Part shown: positions 15,607-23,214 of the stretch, one piece after another
Numbering within the stretch: position 1 is the first letter of the stretch
How the letters are laid out: each line of letters starts with the position of its first letter
NCBI GenBank assembly: GCA_016219275.1
Contig: JACRBM010000013.1
Location: 1-64,000, forward strand
From: Chloroflexota bacterium
GTDB taxonomy: Bacteria; Chloroflexota; Anaerolineae; UBA4142
Reading direction: 5' to 3'
Length of the DNA: 64,000 bases
Notes under the pieces: model-generated
What the model saw: only the letters and a program-made list of their open reading frames with translations
Databases searched by the model: none
Told to the model about the DNA's origin: nothing
Made by a program: the position numbers and the translations under genes

Positions 15607-16029
15607 ATGAAACAAATTTTGTTGATCCTGGGATTCATTTTGCTCGCGTTGGCGGCGTGTGCGCCGGGCAAATTCGCGGTGAGCGAACCCTGGGCGCGTC
15701 CCGCATTGGCGAACGGCACCGGCGCGGCGTACTTTGTCATCGAAAATCCGGCGGCACAGCCCGACGCGTTGATCAACGCGACAAGTGATGTCGCCGGGAT
15801 CGTCGAACTGCACAAGACGGTGATGGCGCAAGGCGACGTGATGCAAATGATGAAAATGGAACGCATCGTCATTCCCGCCAATAGCAAAACCGAATTCAAG
15901 CCCGGCGGTTCGCACATCATGCTCATCAACCTCAAACGGGAGCTCAAGACCGGCGATACCTTTGCGCTCACACTTCGATTTGAAAACGCGGGCGAAGTAG
16001 TTTTGCAAGTCAAGGTACAAGAAAGATAG
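15607..16029 (+). CDS. PCu(A)C copper chaperone lipoprotein
   Basis: A 140-residue lipoprotein (lipobox LAAC near residue 18). The domain opens with the family-typical VSEPWARPA, contains GAAYFVIEN, and has the copper-binding set ELHKTVMAQGDVMQMMKME plus a C-terminal GGSHIMLINL, giving the His/Met ligands of H(M)X10MX21HXM. PCuAC proteins deliver Cu(I) to CuA sites outside the membrane. The two CuA-like proteins encoded nearby (13414 and 19342) are the obvious clients. ATG 15607 begins the signal peptide. Confidence 0.9.
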   Translation: MKQILLILGFILLALAACAPGKFAVSEPWARPALANGTGAAYFVIENPAAQPDALINATSDVAGIVELHKTVMAQGDVMQMMKMERIVIPANSKTEFKPGGSHIMLINLKRELKTGDTFALTLRFENAGEVVLQVKVQER

Positions 16030-16040
16030 TGTATTGCCGA

Positions 16041-16115
16041 ACCCCACCCAGCCCTCCCCTTACCAAGGGGAGGGTAGGGAGGGGTGATTGCTTCGTCGCT
16101 GCGCTCCTCCAATAA
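16041..16115. repeat. MITE-like fragment with CCCTCCCC core
   Basis: A GC palindrome (CCCTCCCCTTaccAAGGGGAGGG) followed by GATTGCTTCGTCGCTGCGCTCCTCCAATAAC, which is the inverted relative of the left end of the element at 18061-18204. It looks like one half of that element. It lies in the 104-base gap before the ABC permease gene. Confidence 0.65.
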
Positions 16116-16133
16116 CATCAAGTCCGTGAACAA

Positions 16134-17339
16134 ATGAAACGATTGAGTCTCCCGTATCTCGTCATCCAAAATATCAAACGCCGACCGTATCGCACCGCCG
16201 CCATTGTTTTGTCGGTCGCCATCGCGATTGGCACGCTCTTTGCGATCACGCTGACGATGCGCGGCGTGCAGAACAGTTTGCAAGTTGGCTTGGCGCGCCT
16301 GGGCGCTGATCTGATCGTCGTGCCGCGCGGGCAACACGTCTCCGCGCAAGAAGCGTTCGTCGTTGGGCAACCCACGACGTTTTACATGAACCAAAGCGTA
16401 CAAGACCAGGTTGCCAAACTGCCAGGCGTGGAACGCGTCTCGTCCCAGGTTTTCGTCAAGACGTTGACGAACGCGAGTTGTTGCGTCGGCGAATTTTTTC
16501 TCGTCAGTTTCGACCCGCGCACTGATTTTACGATCTATCCGTGGCTCACGTCGCATCTCGAAGGACACACTCTGCGTTCCGACGAAATTCTCGTGGGCGA
16601 CCGCATCCTGTTGTTTCCCGGTGAGACCGCGCTCTTTTACGGCTCTGCTTTCAAAATCGTCGCCGTGTTGGAAGCAACCGGGATGGGCTTGGATCGCACT
16701 GTTTTCGTTCCGCTCGACGGCTTGCGCGAGATGATCGCGGCGTCACCCGAACGCGCCGAGCAAGCATTAACCATCGCGCCGAATCAAATCTCGACTGTCT
16801 TGGTGCGCGTGGAGCCGGGAACGGATCAGAACAACGTCGCCGAACTGATCGAAAGTAAAATTCCAGATGTCCAAGCGATCACCACATCGCGAATGACCTT
16901 CGCCGTCAATCAACAATTTTCCGGTTTACTCCAAATCATCTTCGTCGTCACCGCCAGTTTGTGGATCATGGCGCTCATCGTCATCGCGTTGATTTTCACT
17001 CTTAGCGTCAACGAACGCCAACGCGAACTGGGTCTCTTGCGCGCGATGGGCGCGCACAAGCGCTTCGTGCTTCGCCTCATCATCGGCGAAGCGATGCTAC
17101 TGACCGGACTCGGCGGAGTCATCGGATTGTGTGTGAGCGGCGCGCTCTTGTTAAGTTATCAAGGATTGCTCGAACAGCGTTTGCATATTCCATTTTTGCT
17201 TCCTTCCTGGTTCGATGCAACGATGTTGATTAGCGGATTGCTGGGGTTAGCCATCGTGTCGGGCGCAATCGCGTCGTTCCAGCCGGCGTTTCGCATCAGT
17301 CGCTTGGAGCCGTATGAAGCAGTTCGCCAGGGCAGTTAA
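16134..17339 (+). CDS. MacB/FtsX-type ABC transporter permease
   Basis: A 401-residue permease with an N-terminal membrane helix (TAAIVLSVAIAIGTLFAITL), a large extracytoplasmic MacB_PCD-like domain (about 45-255) and three C-terminal helices. The FtsX signature region contains NERQRELGLLRAMGAHK. It abuts the ATPase gene with no gap (TAA then GTG). Such pairs export lipoproteins, peptides or small molecules or drive mechanotransmission. Its position after a copper chaperone suggests a role in assembling the exported electron carriers, which is only a contextual inference. Two adjacent Cys (NASCCVGE) lie in the external domain. Confidence 0.85.
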   Translation: MKRLSLPYLVIQNIKRRPYRTAAIVLSVAIAIGTLFAITLTMRGVQNSLQVGLARLGADLIVVPRGQHVSAQEAFVVGQPTTFYMNQSVQDQVAKLPGVERVSSQVFVKTLTNASCCVGEFFLVSFDPRTDFTIYPWLTSHLEGHTLRSDEILVGDRILLFPGETALFYGSAFKIVAVLEATGMGLDRTVFVPLDGLREMIAASPERAEQALTIAPNQISTVLVRVEPGTDQNNVAELIESKIPDVQAITTSRMTFAVNQQFSGLLQIIFVVTASLWIMALIVIALIFTLSVNERQRELGLLRAMGAHKRFVLRLIIGEAMLLTGLGGVIGLCVSGALLLSYQGLLEQRLHIPFLLPSWFDATMLISGLLGLAIVSGAIASFQPAFRISRLEPYEAVRQGS

Positions 17340-18029
17340 GTGAACAACGTGATTTCACAATCGCAAATCAGTCTACATTCCGTCAGCAAACGTTACCGGC
17401 AAGGTGGCGTCATCGTCACCGCGCTCGACAACGTGAATTTGGAAATCCAGTCCGGCGATTTTCTCGTCATTACGGGACGCTCAGGCGTTGGCAAAACAAC
17501 TCTGCTCAGTGTCATCGGCGGACTGACGTTGCCGACCCAGGGCACGATCATGTTCAACGGCACAAACCTGGGAACGCTCGACGATGTTGCCTTGTCCGCA
17601 TTCCGCGCGCGCAAGATGGGATTCGTTTTCCAATTCGCCAGTATGTTGCCCACATTGACCGCGCAAGAAAATATCAGCGTTCCACTTTTATTTGCGAATG
17701 GAACCGGTAAACCTCAACGCGTTCCAGAACTATTGCGCCTCGTCGGGTTGGAGGATCGCGCGCATCACTATGCGGCGCAATTATCCGGCGGGCAACAGCG
17801 GCGCGTCGCGATTGCGCGCGCGTTGATCAATCAGCCGGCGGTCTTGCTCGCCGATGAACCGACCGGCGATTTGGATACGGATACGGAAAAGGAAATTCTT
17901 GAGATGTTGCGCGCCTTCAACCAACAAGGGATGACGATCATTCTCGTCACGCACAACCCAGAGTTGAGCGCGTACGGTAATCGGACTGTCCGCATGGAAC
18001 GCGGTAAACTCATCGAGGCGTCTCAATAA
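17340..18029 (+). CDS. LolD/MacB-type ABC transporter ATP-binding protein
   Basis: A 229-residue ATPase with Walker A GRSGVGKTT, Q-loop FVFQFASMLPTLT, signature LSGGQQRRVAIARAL, Walker B AVLLADEPTGDLD and H-loop LVTHNPE. The GTG start at 17340 directly follows the permease stop, so the two are translated together as one transporter. Confidence 0.92.
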   Translation: MNNVISQSQISLHSVSKRYRQGGVIVTALDNVNLEIQSGDFLVITGRSGVGKTTLLSVIGGLTLPTQGTIMFNGTNLGTLDDVALSAFRARKMGFVFQFASMLPTLTAQENISVPLLFANGTGKPQRVPELLRLVGLEDRAHHYAAQLSGGQQRRVAIARALINQPAVLLADEPTGDLDTDTEKEILEMLRAFNQQGMTIILVTHNPELSAYGNRTVRMERGKLIEASQ

Positions 18030-18060
18030 TGTGTCGTTCAATTCTCGCAGCTGTTCTGAT

Positions 18061-18204
18061 GTCATTGCGAGGAACGAAGCGACGAAGCAATCTACCTCTC
18101 CCAACCCTCCCCTTGCTAAGGGGAGGGCTAGGGTGGGGTTGGGGATTGCTTCAGGCACACCTGCCCTGGCGGGCGGTGCCAGGGAAAACCGCCCTCGCAA
18201 TGAC
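18061..18204. mobile_element. MITE-like repeat with 12-base terminal inverted repeats
   Basis: The element is bounded by GTCATTGCGAGG (18061-18072) and CCTCGCAATGAC (18193-18204), a perfect 12-base inverted repeat. Inside are GAAGCGACGAAGCAATCT, a palindromic CCCTCCCCTTgctAAGGGGAGGG block and CTGCCCTGGCGGGCGG. There is no coding capacity for a transposase. The GCAATGAC end contains the ATG used by the PQQ-repeat lipoprotein. Confidence 0.8.
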
Positions 18205-19312
18205 AGACAGGGTAGAGCGGTTACTAATTCTCATCACGCTTGGTTCGCTCGCCTGGTTCAGCGCGGGTTGCGCGTCCCAGGGACCGGTGTTGTGGACGTT
18301 CAAAACCGGACGCGATATTGCCGCCAGTCCTGCGATTGGCGCAAACGGCGCGATTTACTTTGGCTCGCACGATAATTTCTTTTACGCGCTAAATCCGAAC
18401 GGCACACTCAAATGGAAATTCGCGACGGGCGCATGGGTTCATGGTTCGCCGGCAATCGGCGAGGACGGCACGGTTTACTTTTCATCTTACGACGATTATC
18501 TTTACGCGATGACCGGCGACGGTCAACTCAAGTGGCGCGTGCGCTTGGAACGACAAATCGAATCCTCGCCCGCGCTCGGCGCGGATGGCACGATCTACAT
18601 CGGTGACGACGACAAGCAACTCTACGCGATTACACCGGACGGCAAGATCAAGTGGACATTCAAGACCGGCGATCTCGTCGTCGGATGTCCGTCCATCGGC
18701 AAAGATGGCACGATTTATTTTGGCTCCGGCGATAACTGGGTCTATGCGCTCAATCCAGATGGCAGCGTGAAATGGAAATTGGAAACGCGCGGACCGATTT
18801 ACTCGTCGCCCGCGATTGGAGCGGATGGAGTGATGTACATCGGGTCGAGTGATCGCGGGGTGTACGCGATCAACCCGAACGGGCAAACGCGTTGGCGTTA
18901 CGAAACCGACGACAAGGTGTACGCGTCACCCGCGCTCGGCGCGGACGGCACGGTCTACGTCGGTTCGCTCGATGGGCATCTGTACGCGCTCAACCCTGAT
19001 GGGACTCTGCAGTGGAAAACAAATTTCCGCGAATGGATTATCTCGTCGCCCGCGGTCGGGGCGGATGGCACGATTTATTTCGGCGCGTACACGCGCGCGT
19101 TGTACGCGGTGAATCCGAAAGGTCAGATGGTTTGGAAGTACGAAGCGGAGCGTTACATTTTTTCTTCACCCACACTTGCCGCCGACGGCACGTTGTACGT
19201 TGGCGCGGATGATGGAAAACTGTACGCGCTCAAGACAACGAGTACGGGCTTGGCAGCATCATCGTGGTCCAAGTTTCGCGGTGATGCGCGGAATTCCGGA
19301 CGGCATTATTAA
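18200..19312 (+). CDS. PQQ-repeat (BamB-like beta-propeller) lipoprotein
   Basis: About 370 residues: a signal peptide with lipobox FSAGC (Cys24), then roughly nine repeats of about 37 residues of the form ADGTIYxG...LYAxxPDGxxKW with recurring SPAIG/SPALG links. This is the PQQ-like propeller pattern. ATG 18200 begins a clean lipoprotein signal. An in-frame ATG at 18029 overlaps the ATPase stop, but its extra 57 codons are almost entirely repeat DNA. The start codon lies within the terminal inverted repeat of the MITE-like element. The function is unknown; it could be a scaffold for exported redox proteins. Confidence 0.8.
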   Translation: MTDRVERLLILITLGSLAWFSAGCASQGPVLWTFKTGRDIAASPAIGANGAIYFGSHDNFFYALNPNGTLKWKFATGAWVHGSPAIGEDGTVYFSSYDDYLYAMTGDGQLKWRVRLERQIESSPALGADGTIYIGDDDKQLYAITPDGKIKWTFKTGDLVVGCPSIGKDGTIYFGSGDNWVYALNPDGSVKWKLETRGPIYSSPAIGADGVMYIGSSDRGVYAINPNGQTRWRYETDDKVYASPALGADGTVYVGSLDGHLYALNPDGTLQWKTNFREWIISSPAVGADGTIYFGAYTRALYAVNPKGQMVWKYEAERYIFSSPTLAADGTLYVGADDGKLYALKTTSTGLAASSWSKFRGDARNSGRHY

Positions 19313-19341
19313 ACCCAGGTCGTCCCAGCAGGAGAATCCTC

Positions 19342-19728
19342 ATGAAAAAAGCAGAACTCATTGGCGCGGTCTTAATCTGGCTCGTTCTTCTTGGAACTCC
19401 CGCCGGCGTCTTTGCGTATCAGGCATATCGCGCCAACACGGCGGAATGCCAAACGATCAACATGCGAACGTACGAGAACGGGAATCCCTATCCCAGCCCC
19501 ATCCGCGTGAAAAAAGGGGAACCGGCGTGCATCAAATTGACAAGCGAGGATGTGACGCACGGGTTTATCATCAGCGATTTCAACGTCAACGCGGGAGAGA
19601 TTCACGCCGGCAAATGGACGACGATTGTATTCACGCCGACGGAATCGGGCACCTTCAACTATGTCTGCACGATTGTGTGCAGTCCGATGCACTCGCGGGT
19701 GCGCGGGCAGATCATCGTGGAGGATTGA
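19342..19728 (+). CDS. CuA-like cupredoxin (cytochrome oxidase subunit II-type domain)
   Basis: A 128-residue protein with one N-terminal signal or anchor helix and a cupredoxin domain. The CuA loop is CTIVCSPMH (Cys109, Cys113, His117), with His73 in VTHGF. The Met ligand expected three residues after the loop His is Val120, so the site may be a modified CuA or mononuclear. The Shine-Dalgarno AGGAGA precedes ATG 19342. It is a probable membrane-anchored electron carrier in the same system as the CuA fusion at 13414. Confidence 0.82.
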   Translation: MKKAELIGAVLIWLVLLGTPAGVFAYQAYRANTAECQTINMRTYENGNPYPSPIRVKKGEPACIKLTSEDVTHGFIISDFNVNAGEIHAGKWTTIVFTPTESGTFNYVCTIVCSPMHSRVRGQIIVED

Positions 19729-19815
19729 CTTTGCCTTGCGAAAGTTTGAAGGCGCCAACCCGCGTGAATCGAATTTTGCAACCTTCGCAGGATGGATCGA
19801 GTATGTGGAGGACTA

Positions 19816-20055
19816 ATGCTCGCGACGTACGAATATCAATGTGATAAATGCAAATCGCCGTTTCAGGTGCGGCGTGATTGGAATGCCGCCGCGACCGGCG
19901 TTCGCTGTCCGGCGTGTCAGAGCGACGCGGCGCATCGCGTTTTCTCGGTGGTAACGACGCTCAGTCGCGGATCGGATGGGGCAATCCGAACGATTGGCGC
20001 GAGTCCGTGCAGTACTTGTACCGCATCGCAATGCCGCGGTTGCCAATCGAAATGA
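19816..20055 (+). CDS. FmdB-family zinc ribbon protein
   Basis: A 79-residue protein starting MLATYEYQCDKCKSPF, with the CXXC...CXXC ribbon (CDKC, CPAC) of the FmdB/CxxC_CxxC_SSSS family. It has an additional Cys-rich tail (CSTCTASQCRGC) that could bind a second metal. GGAG at 19807-19810 supports ATG 19816. The family is common beside metal-dependent redox operons; its molecular role is unsettled. Confidence 0.8.
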   Translation: MLATYEYQCDKCKSPFQVRRDWNAAATGVRCPACQSDAAHRVFSVVTTLSRGSDGAIRTIGASPCSTCTASQCRGCQSK

Positions 20056-20081
20056 GGCAATTGAAATTGTCGCGCGTGCAC

Positions 20082-20184
20082 GTAGGGGCGAAGCATTCGC
20101 AGAATGTTGATGCTTGGATAATCGTCCATCGAATGCGATGCGCCTGATTGATGAATCACCGTATGGCGAATGCTTCGCCCCTAC
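20082..20184. repeat. Inverted repeat with 19-base perfect arms (GTAGGGGCGAAGCATTCGC)
   Basis: The left arm at 20082-20100 and right arm at 20166-20184 are exact inverted copies, separated by 65 bases with partial internal symmetry. It fills the gap between the FmdB-like gene and the first NapG-like gene. Dispersed palindromes of this sort are typical non-autonomous repeats. Confidence 0.75.
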
Positions 20185-20208
20185 ACGCCCCTCTCACTGG
20201 AGATTGTG

Positions 20209-20805
20209 TTGTCAAATCATAATCAGCCGCTCAAAATGTCGCGGCGCGATTTTCTCAAATTAGCCGGCGGCGTTGCCGCATTCGGCTTTTCCGCGTTCGT
20301 CCTGGTTCCGCAACCGACCTTTCCGCGCGTGTTGCTTCCCGGCGCACTCCTACCCGCCGCGCGCTTTCAAGCCGCGTGTAATCGCTGCGGCAAATGCGCC
20401 GCCGTGTGTCCGCACGACGCGATTCGGCAAAGCGCGGATGGACTGCCGTACATTGATGGATTATCCGGTTGGTGCGATTTGTGTATGGATTGCGTCGAGG
20501 CGTGCCCGACCGGCGCGTTATTACCCGCCGATCCGCAACAGATCAAACTGGGTGTGGCAGAGATAGACCGCAACCGGTGTATCGCGTGGCTGACGGCTGG
20601 ATGTCGCCTCTGCTACGAAAAATGTACGAACCTCAAGCAAGCGATTACGATAGACCAAGATTTACGCACGTACGTTGACGAGTCGCGTTGCAATGGATGC
20701 GGCGCGTGCGTCAACGTTTGTCCCCAGCCCGACCGCTCAGGCGGAAACATCCGGGCGGGACGCGCCGTCGCCTTGAAAGTGAATCCGAATGATCCCCGAA
20801 CTTGA
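20209..20805 (+). CDS. NapG-like Tat-exported polyferredoxin, copy 1
   Basis: A 198-residue protein with a Tat signal (SRRDFLKLAGG) and four ferredoxin-type cysteine clusters: CNRCGKCAAVCP, CDLCMDCVEACP, the modified CRLCYEKC and CNGCGACVNVCP. It matches NapG/MauM. The first ATG (20236) sits right at the Tat motif, so the better start is probably TTG 20209, six bases after GGAG at 20199-20202. It overlaps the NapH-like gene by 17 bases. Probable role: an extracytoplasmic partner passing electrons from the NapH-like quinol oxidase to a terminal acceptor. Confidence 0.82.
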   Translation: MSNHNQPLKMSRRDFLKLAGGVAAFGFSAFVLVPQPTFPRVLLPGALLPAARFQAACNRCGKCAAVCPHDAIRQSADGLPYIDGLSGWCDLCMDCVEACPTGALLPADPQQIKLGVAEIDRNRCIAWLTAGCRLCYEKCTNLKQAITIDQDLRTYVDESRCNGCGACVNVCPQPDRSGGNIRAGRAVALKVNPNDPRT

Positions 20806-21601
20806 GCAACCGATTCAAGCCATCGCGCGTCCAGCAATCAAAAAACGCGCGCAACATGATACCTGGTCGAGATTTCGATTTGTCACAACCGTCAGCGCGA
20901 TCGTACTCATCGCGCTCGGCGCGGCGACGAATGTTAACATTGGCACGTTCTCGTCATTCAGTCTGGGTCCAGTCACGATTGCGTGTCCGCTCGGCGTCGC
21001 GCAAATAATGGCGGCGACGCAATCGTTCATCCCCGCGCTCGCACTCGCCGGACTTGCCGGTGTCTTGCTGACGATTTTGTTCGGGCGCGCGTTTTGCGGT
21101 TGGCTGTGTCCGGGACGGTGGCTGTTCAATCACTCGCCGCGCATGGCGAAACAAGGTTGGAAACATCGCGCGTGGGTGCAGAGCGGCGTCATCACCGGCG
21201 TGGTCGGTTTGGCATGGGTATTTCACAACCCGGTTTTTTGCATCATCTGCCCGGTCGGTTCGATTTGTCGCGGCGCGGTGGCGCTCGGTGGAGGTGGCAG
21301 TATCTTGCCCGCGCTGGGTTGGCTCAGCGCGCTACTCAGCGTCGAGTGGTTCAGCGGACGTTCGTGGTGTCGCGACCTGTGCCCGGTCGGCGCGACACTC
21401 AGTCGCATCAGCGCGCTGAATCCGTTCGTCAAAGTAAAAGCGGATTCGGAGAAATGTCGTCCGTGCTTGGCGTGTATGAAGAAATGCCCGGAGAGCGTCA
21501 ACCTCAGTCAAGCAACCGAGATGTCCACCTGCACAAAATGTTTCGCGTGCCAAGGCGTGTGCCCGCGCGATGCGGTTGAGATCAAACTCATCAACAAGTG
21601 A
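20789..21601 (+). CDS. NapH-like membrane quinol-oxidising polyferredoxin, copy 1
   Basis: A 270-residue protein with about four or five membrane helices. It has paired membrane-proximal motifs FCGWLCPGRW and FCIICPVGSICRG, a third WCRDLCPVGA and a C-terminal double [4Fe-4S] region (CRPCLACMKKCP and CTKCFACQGVCP). This is the NapH architecture. It overlaps the NapG-like gene, so the two are co-expressed. In nitrate-reducing bacteria NapGH transfers electrons from menaquinol or ubiquinol to the periplasm; here the acceptor is probably the heme and copper carriers. Confidence 0.87.
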   Translation: MIPELEQPIQAIARPAIKKRAQHDTWSRFRFVTTVSAIVLIALGAATNVNIGTFSSFSLGPVTIACPLGVAQIMAATQSFIPALALAGLAGVLLTILFGRAFCGWLCPGRWLFNHSPRMAKQGWKHRAWVQSGVITGVVGLAWVFHNPVFCIICPVGSICRGAVALGGGGSILPALGWLSALLSVEWFSGRSWCRDLCPVGATLSRISALNPFVKVKADSEKCRPCLACMKKCPESVNLSQATEMSTCTKCFACQGVCPRDAVEIKLINK

Positions 21602-21675
21602 ATAATTCACTGCGAAAATCACCCGGTAGAGTGGTGACACATAATTGGTTGCCGCGTATAATTCGCACAGAACAA

Positions 21676-21712
21676 GGTGCGGGCAATTCCGCCCGCATCT
21701 CTTTTATTTTGT
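21676..21712 (+). terminator. Intrinsic terminator between the two NapGH pairs
   Basis: The stem GGTGCGGGC (21676-21684) / GCCCGCATC (21691-21699), with one G-T pair, is followed by TCTTTTATTTTG. It would partly isolate the second NapGH pair from the first. Confidence 0.7.
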
Positions 21713-21729
21713 AAAGGTCCAGTCGTTGA

Positions 21730-22296
21730 ATGAACTCTAACGGATTTACCCGGCGTGAATTTCTCACGCTCGTCGGCGGCGCAACCGCGTTGAGTATTTC
21801 AGGTTTTATCCTGAACACCCAAACCGCGTCCGCCGATGTCCGACCACCCGGCGCACTCGCGCCCTACGAACTTTTTCGCGCGGCATGTGTGCGGTGCGGC
21901 AAATGTGTTTCCGCGTGTCCGCATCAATCCATTCGCCAAAACAGCGAACGGCTACCGTATATTGATGGCATAACCGGTTGGTGCGTTTTCTGTATGGACT
22001 GTGGCGTCGCGTGTCCGACCGGCGCGTTGCATCCGGTGGACCCGCATACGAGCAAACTAGGAACTGCCGTCATTGATCGGAATCGCTGTCTACCCTGGAC
22101 TCTATCCGAGTGCCATCAATGTTACGACAAGTGTGTTGGATTGCAGCAAGCGATCAAATTGGATTCGCAAAAACGTCCGTCAGTGGATGCGGCGCGTTGC
22201 AATGGCTGCGGCGCATGCGTGACCGCGTGTCCGCAATCGAATCGTGAAGGCAGGGGCAAGGAATTTGGAAAAGCAATTACACTCATCGCCGGTTGA
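21730..22296 (+). CDS. NapG-like Tat-exported polyferredoxin, copy 2
   Basis: A 188-residue paralogue of the protein at 20209. It has a Tat motif FTRREFLTLVGG, then clusters CVRCGKCVSACP, CVFCMDCGVACP, CHQCYDKC and CNGCGACVTACP in the same order and spacing. ATG 21730 gives a normal Tat signal. Its end overlaps the next gene by about 50 bases. Divergence from copy 1 is considerable, so the duplication is not recent, and the two pairs may serve different acceptors. Confidence 0.85.
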   Translation: MNSNGFTRREFLTLVGGATALSISGFILNTQTASADVRPPGALAPYELFRAACVRCGKCVSACPHQSIRQNSERLPYIDGITGWCVFCMDCGVACPTGALHPVDPHTSKLGTAVIDRNRCLPWTLSECHQCYDKCVGLQQAIKLDSQKRPSVDAARCNGCGACVTACPQSNREGRGKEFGKAITLIAG

Positions 22297-23086
22297 TCTC
22301 GCGCCTGCCGAACTTGTACGCTCCGTGCCTGCTCAAAAAACAGAGGCGCGAACGCGTTGGAGTTATTGGCGCGCGGGAATGACGATCTTGGCGCTAGCCG
22401 TCATCGCGTTCAGCGCGCATTGGAACCTGGGCTTGGGTACATTTTCGGTTTTTGGTTGGGGACCGCTTCGCATTGCTTGTCCACTTGGCGTGGCACAAAT
22501 CATCGCGGCAACCCAGACTATCGTTCCAACCCTGGCAATCGCCGGACTTGCCACAGTCATTTTGACGATGATCTTTGGTCGCGTGTTTTGTGGGTGGTTT
22601 TGTCCGGGACGCTGGCTTTTCAATCACGGACCGCGCACCGCGCAACAACCTTGGGCGGCGCGTGAATGGATTCAGGGCGGCATCATCGCAAGCGTGATCG
22701 GTTTATCGTACGTATTTCACAACCCGCTTTTTTGTATCATCTGTCCGGTCGGCTCGATTTGTCGCGGTGCGCTCGCAGTCAGCACAGGCGAAAGTCTGTT
22801 GCCTGCCTTCGGATGGCTCAGCGCGTTGGTCAGCGTCGAGTGGTTGAGCGGGCGCGCGTGGTGTCGCGATTTGTGTCCGGTCGGTGCGATGTACAGTCGC
22901 ATCAGCGCGTTGAATCCGTTTATCAAAGCCAAAGCCAATCCGGAAAAATGTCGTCCCTGTTTGGCGTGTATGAAAAAATGTCCAGAGGGGATGAACCTCA
23001 GCCAAACCAGCAACCTGTCCACGTGCACAAAATGTTTCGCGTGCGAATCCGCGTGTCCACGCGACGCCGTAGAAATCAAATTCTAA
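22244..23086 (+). CDS. NapH-like membrane polyferredoxin, copy 2
   Basis: A 280-residue paralogue of the protein at 20789, with FCGWFCPGRW, FCIICPVGSICRG, WCRDLCPVGA and the double cluster CRPCLACMKKCP/CTKCFACESACP. GTG 22244 is the longest start. TTG 22265, with an AAGGAA box just upstream, is a credible alternative and would shorten the overlap with the preceding gene. It is the last gene of the redox block and is followed by a strong terminator. Confidence 0.85.
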   Translation: MKAGARNLEKQLHSSPVDLAPAELVRSVPAQKTEARTRWSYWRAGMTILALAVIAFSAHWNLGLGTFSVFGWGPLRIACPLGVAQIIAATQTIVPTLAIAGLATVILTMIFGRVFCGWFCPGRWLFNHGPRTAQQPWAAREWIQGGIIASVIGLSYVFHNPLFCIICPVGSICRGALAVSTGESLLPAFGWLSALVSVEWLSGRAWCRDLCPVGAMYSRISALNPFIKAKANPEKCRPCLACMKKCPEGMNLSQTSNLSTCTKCFACESACPRDAVEIKF

Positions 23087-23094
23087 ATCGAACG

Positions 23095-23124
23095 ATGCGA
23101 CGCCCCCCAGCGTCGCATTTTTTA
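23095..23124 (+). terminator. Intrinsic terminator ending the redox gene block
   Basis: A perfect nine-base-pair stem ATGCGACGC (23095-23103) / GCGTCGCAT (23110-23118) with a C-rich loop, followed by a T-rich tract, nine bases after the NapH-like copy 2 stop. Confidence 0.9.
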
Positions 23125-23214
23125 TTGGACGTGACAGAAAGCCGCGCACCGAGTATAATCCAGCTGTCCTCTCTAACTTTGCTTCGACTATTTCGATCAA
23201 CCAAGGAGTCAGCG

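Noticed and set aside
15073-16568. Two long minus-strand frames across the CuA fusion and PCuAC genes
   Set aside because: They cross two genes with strong motifs on the + strand and have only low-complexity composition.
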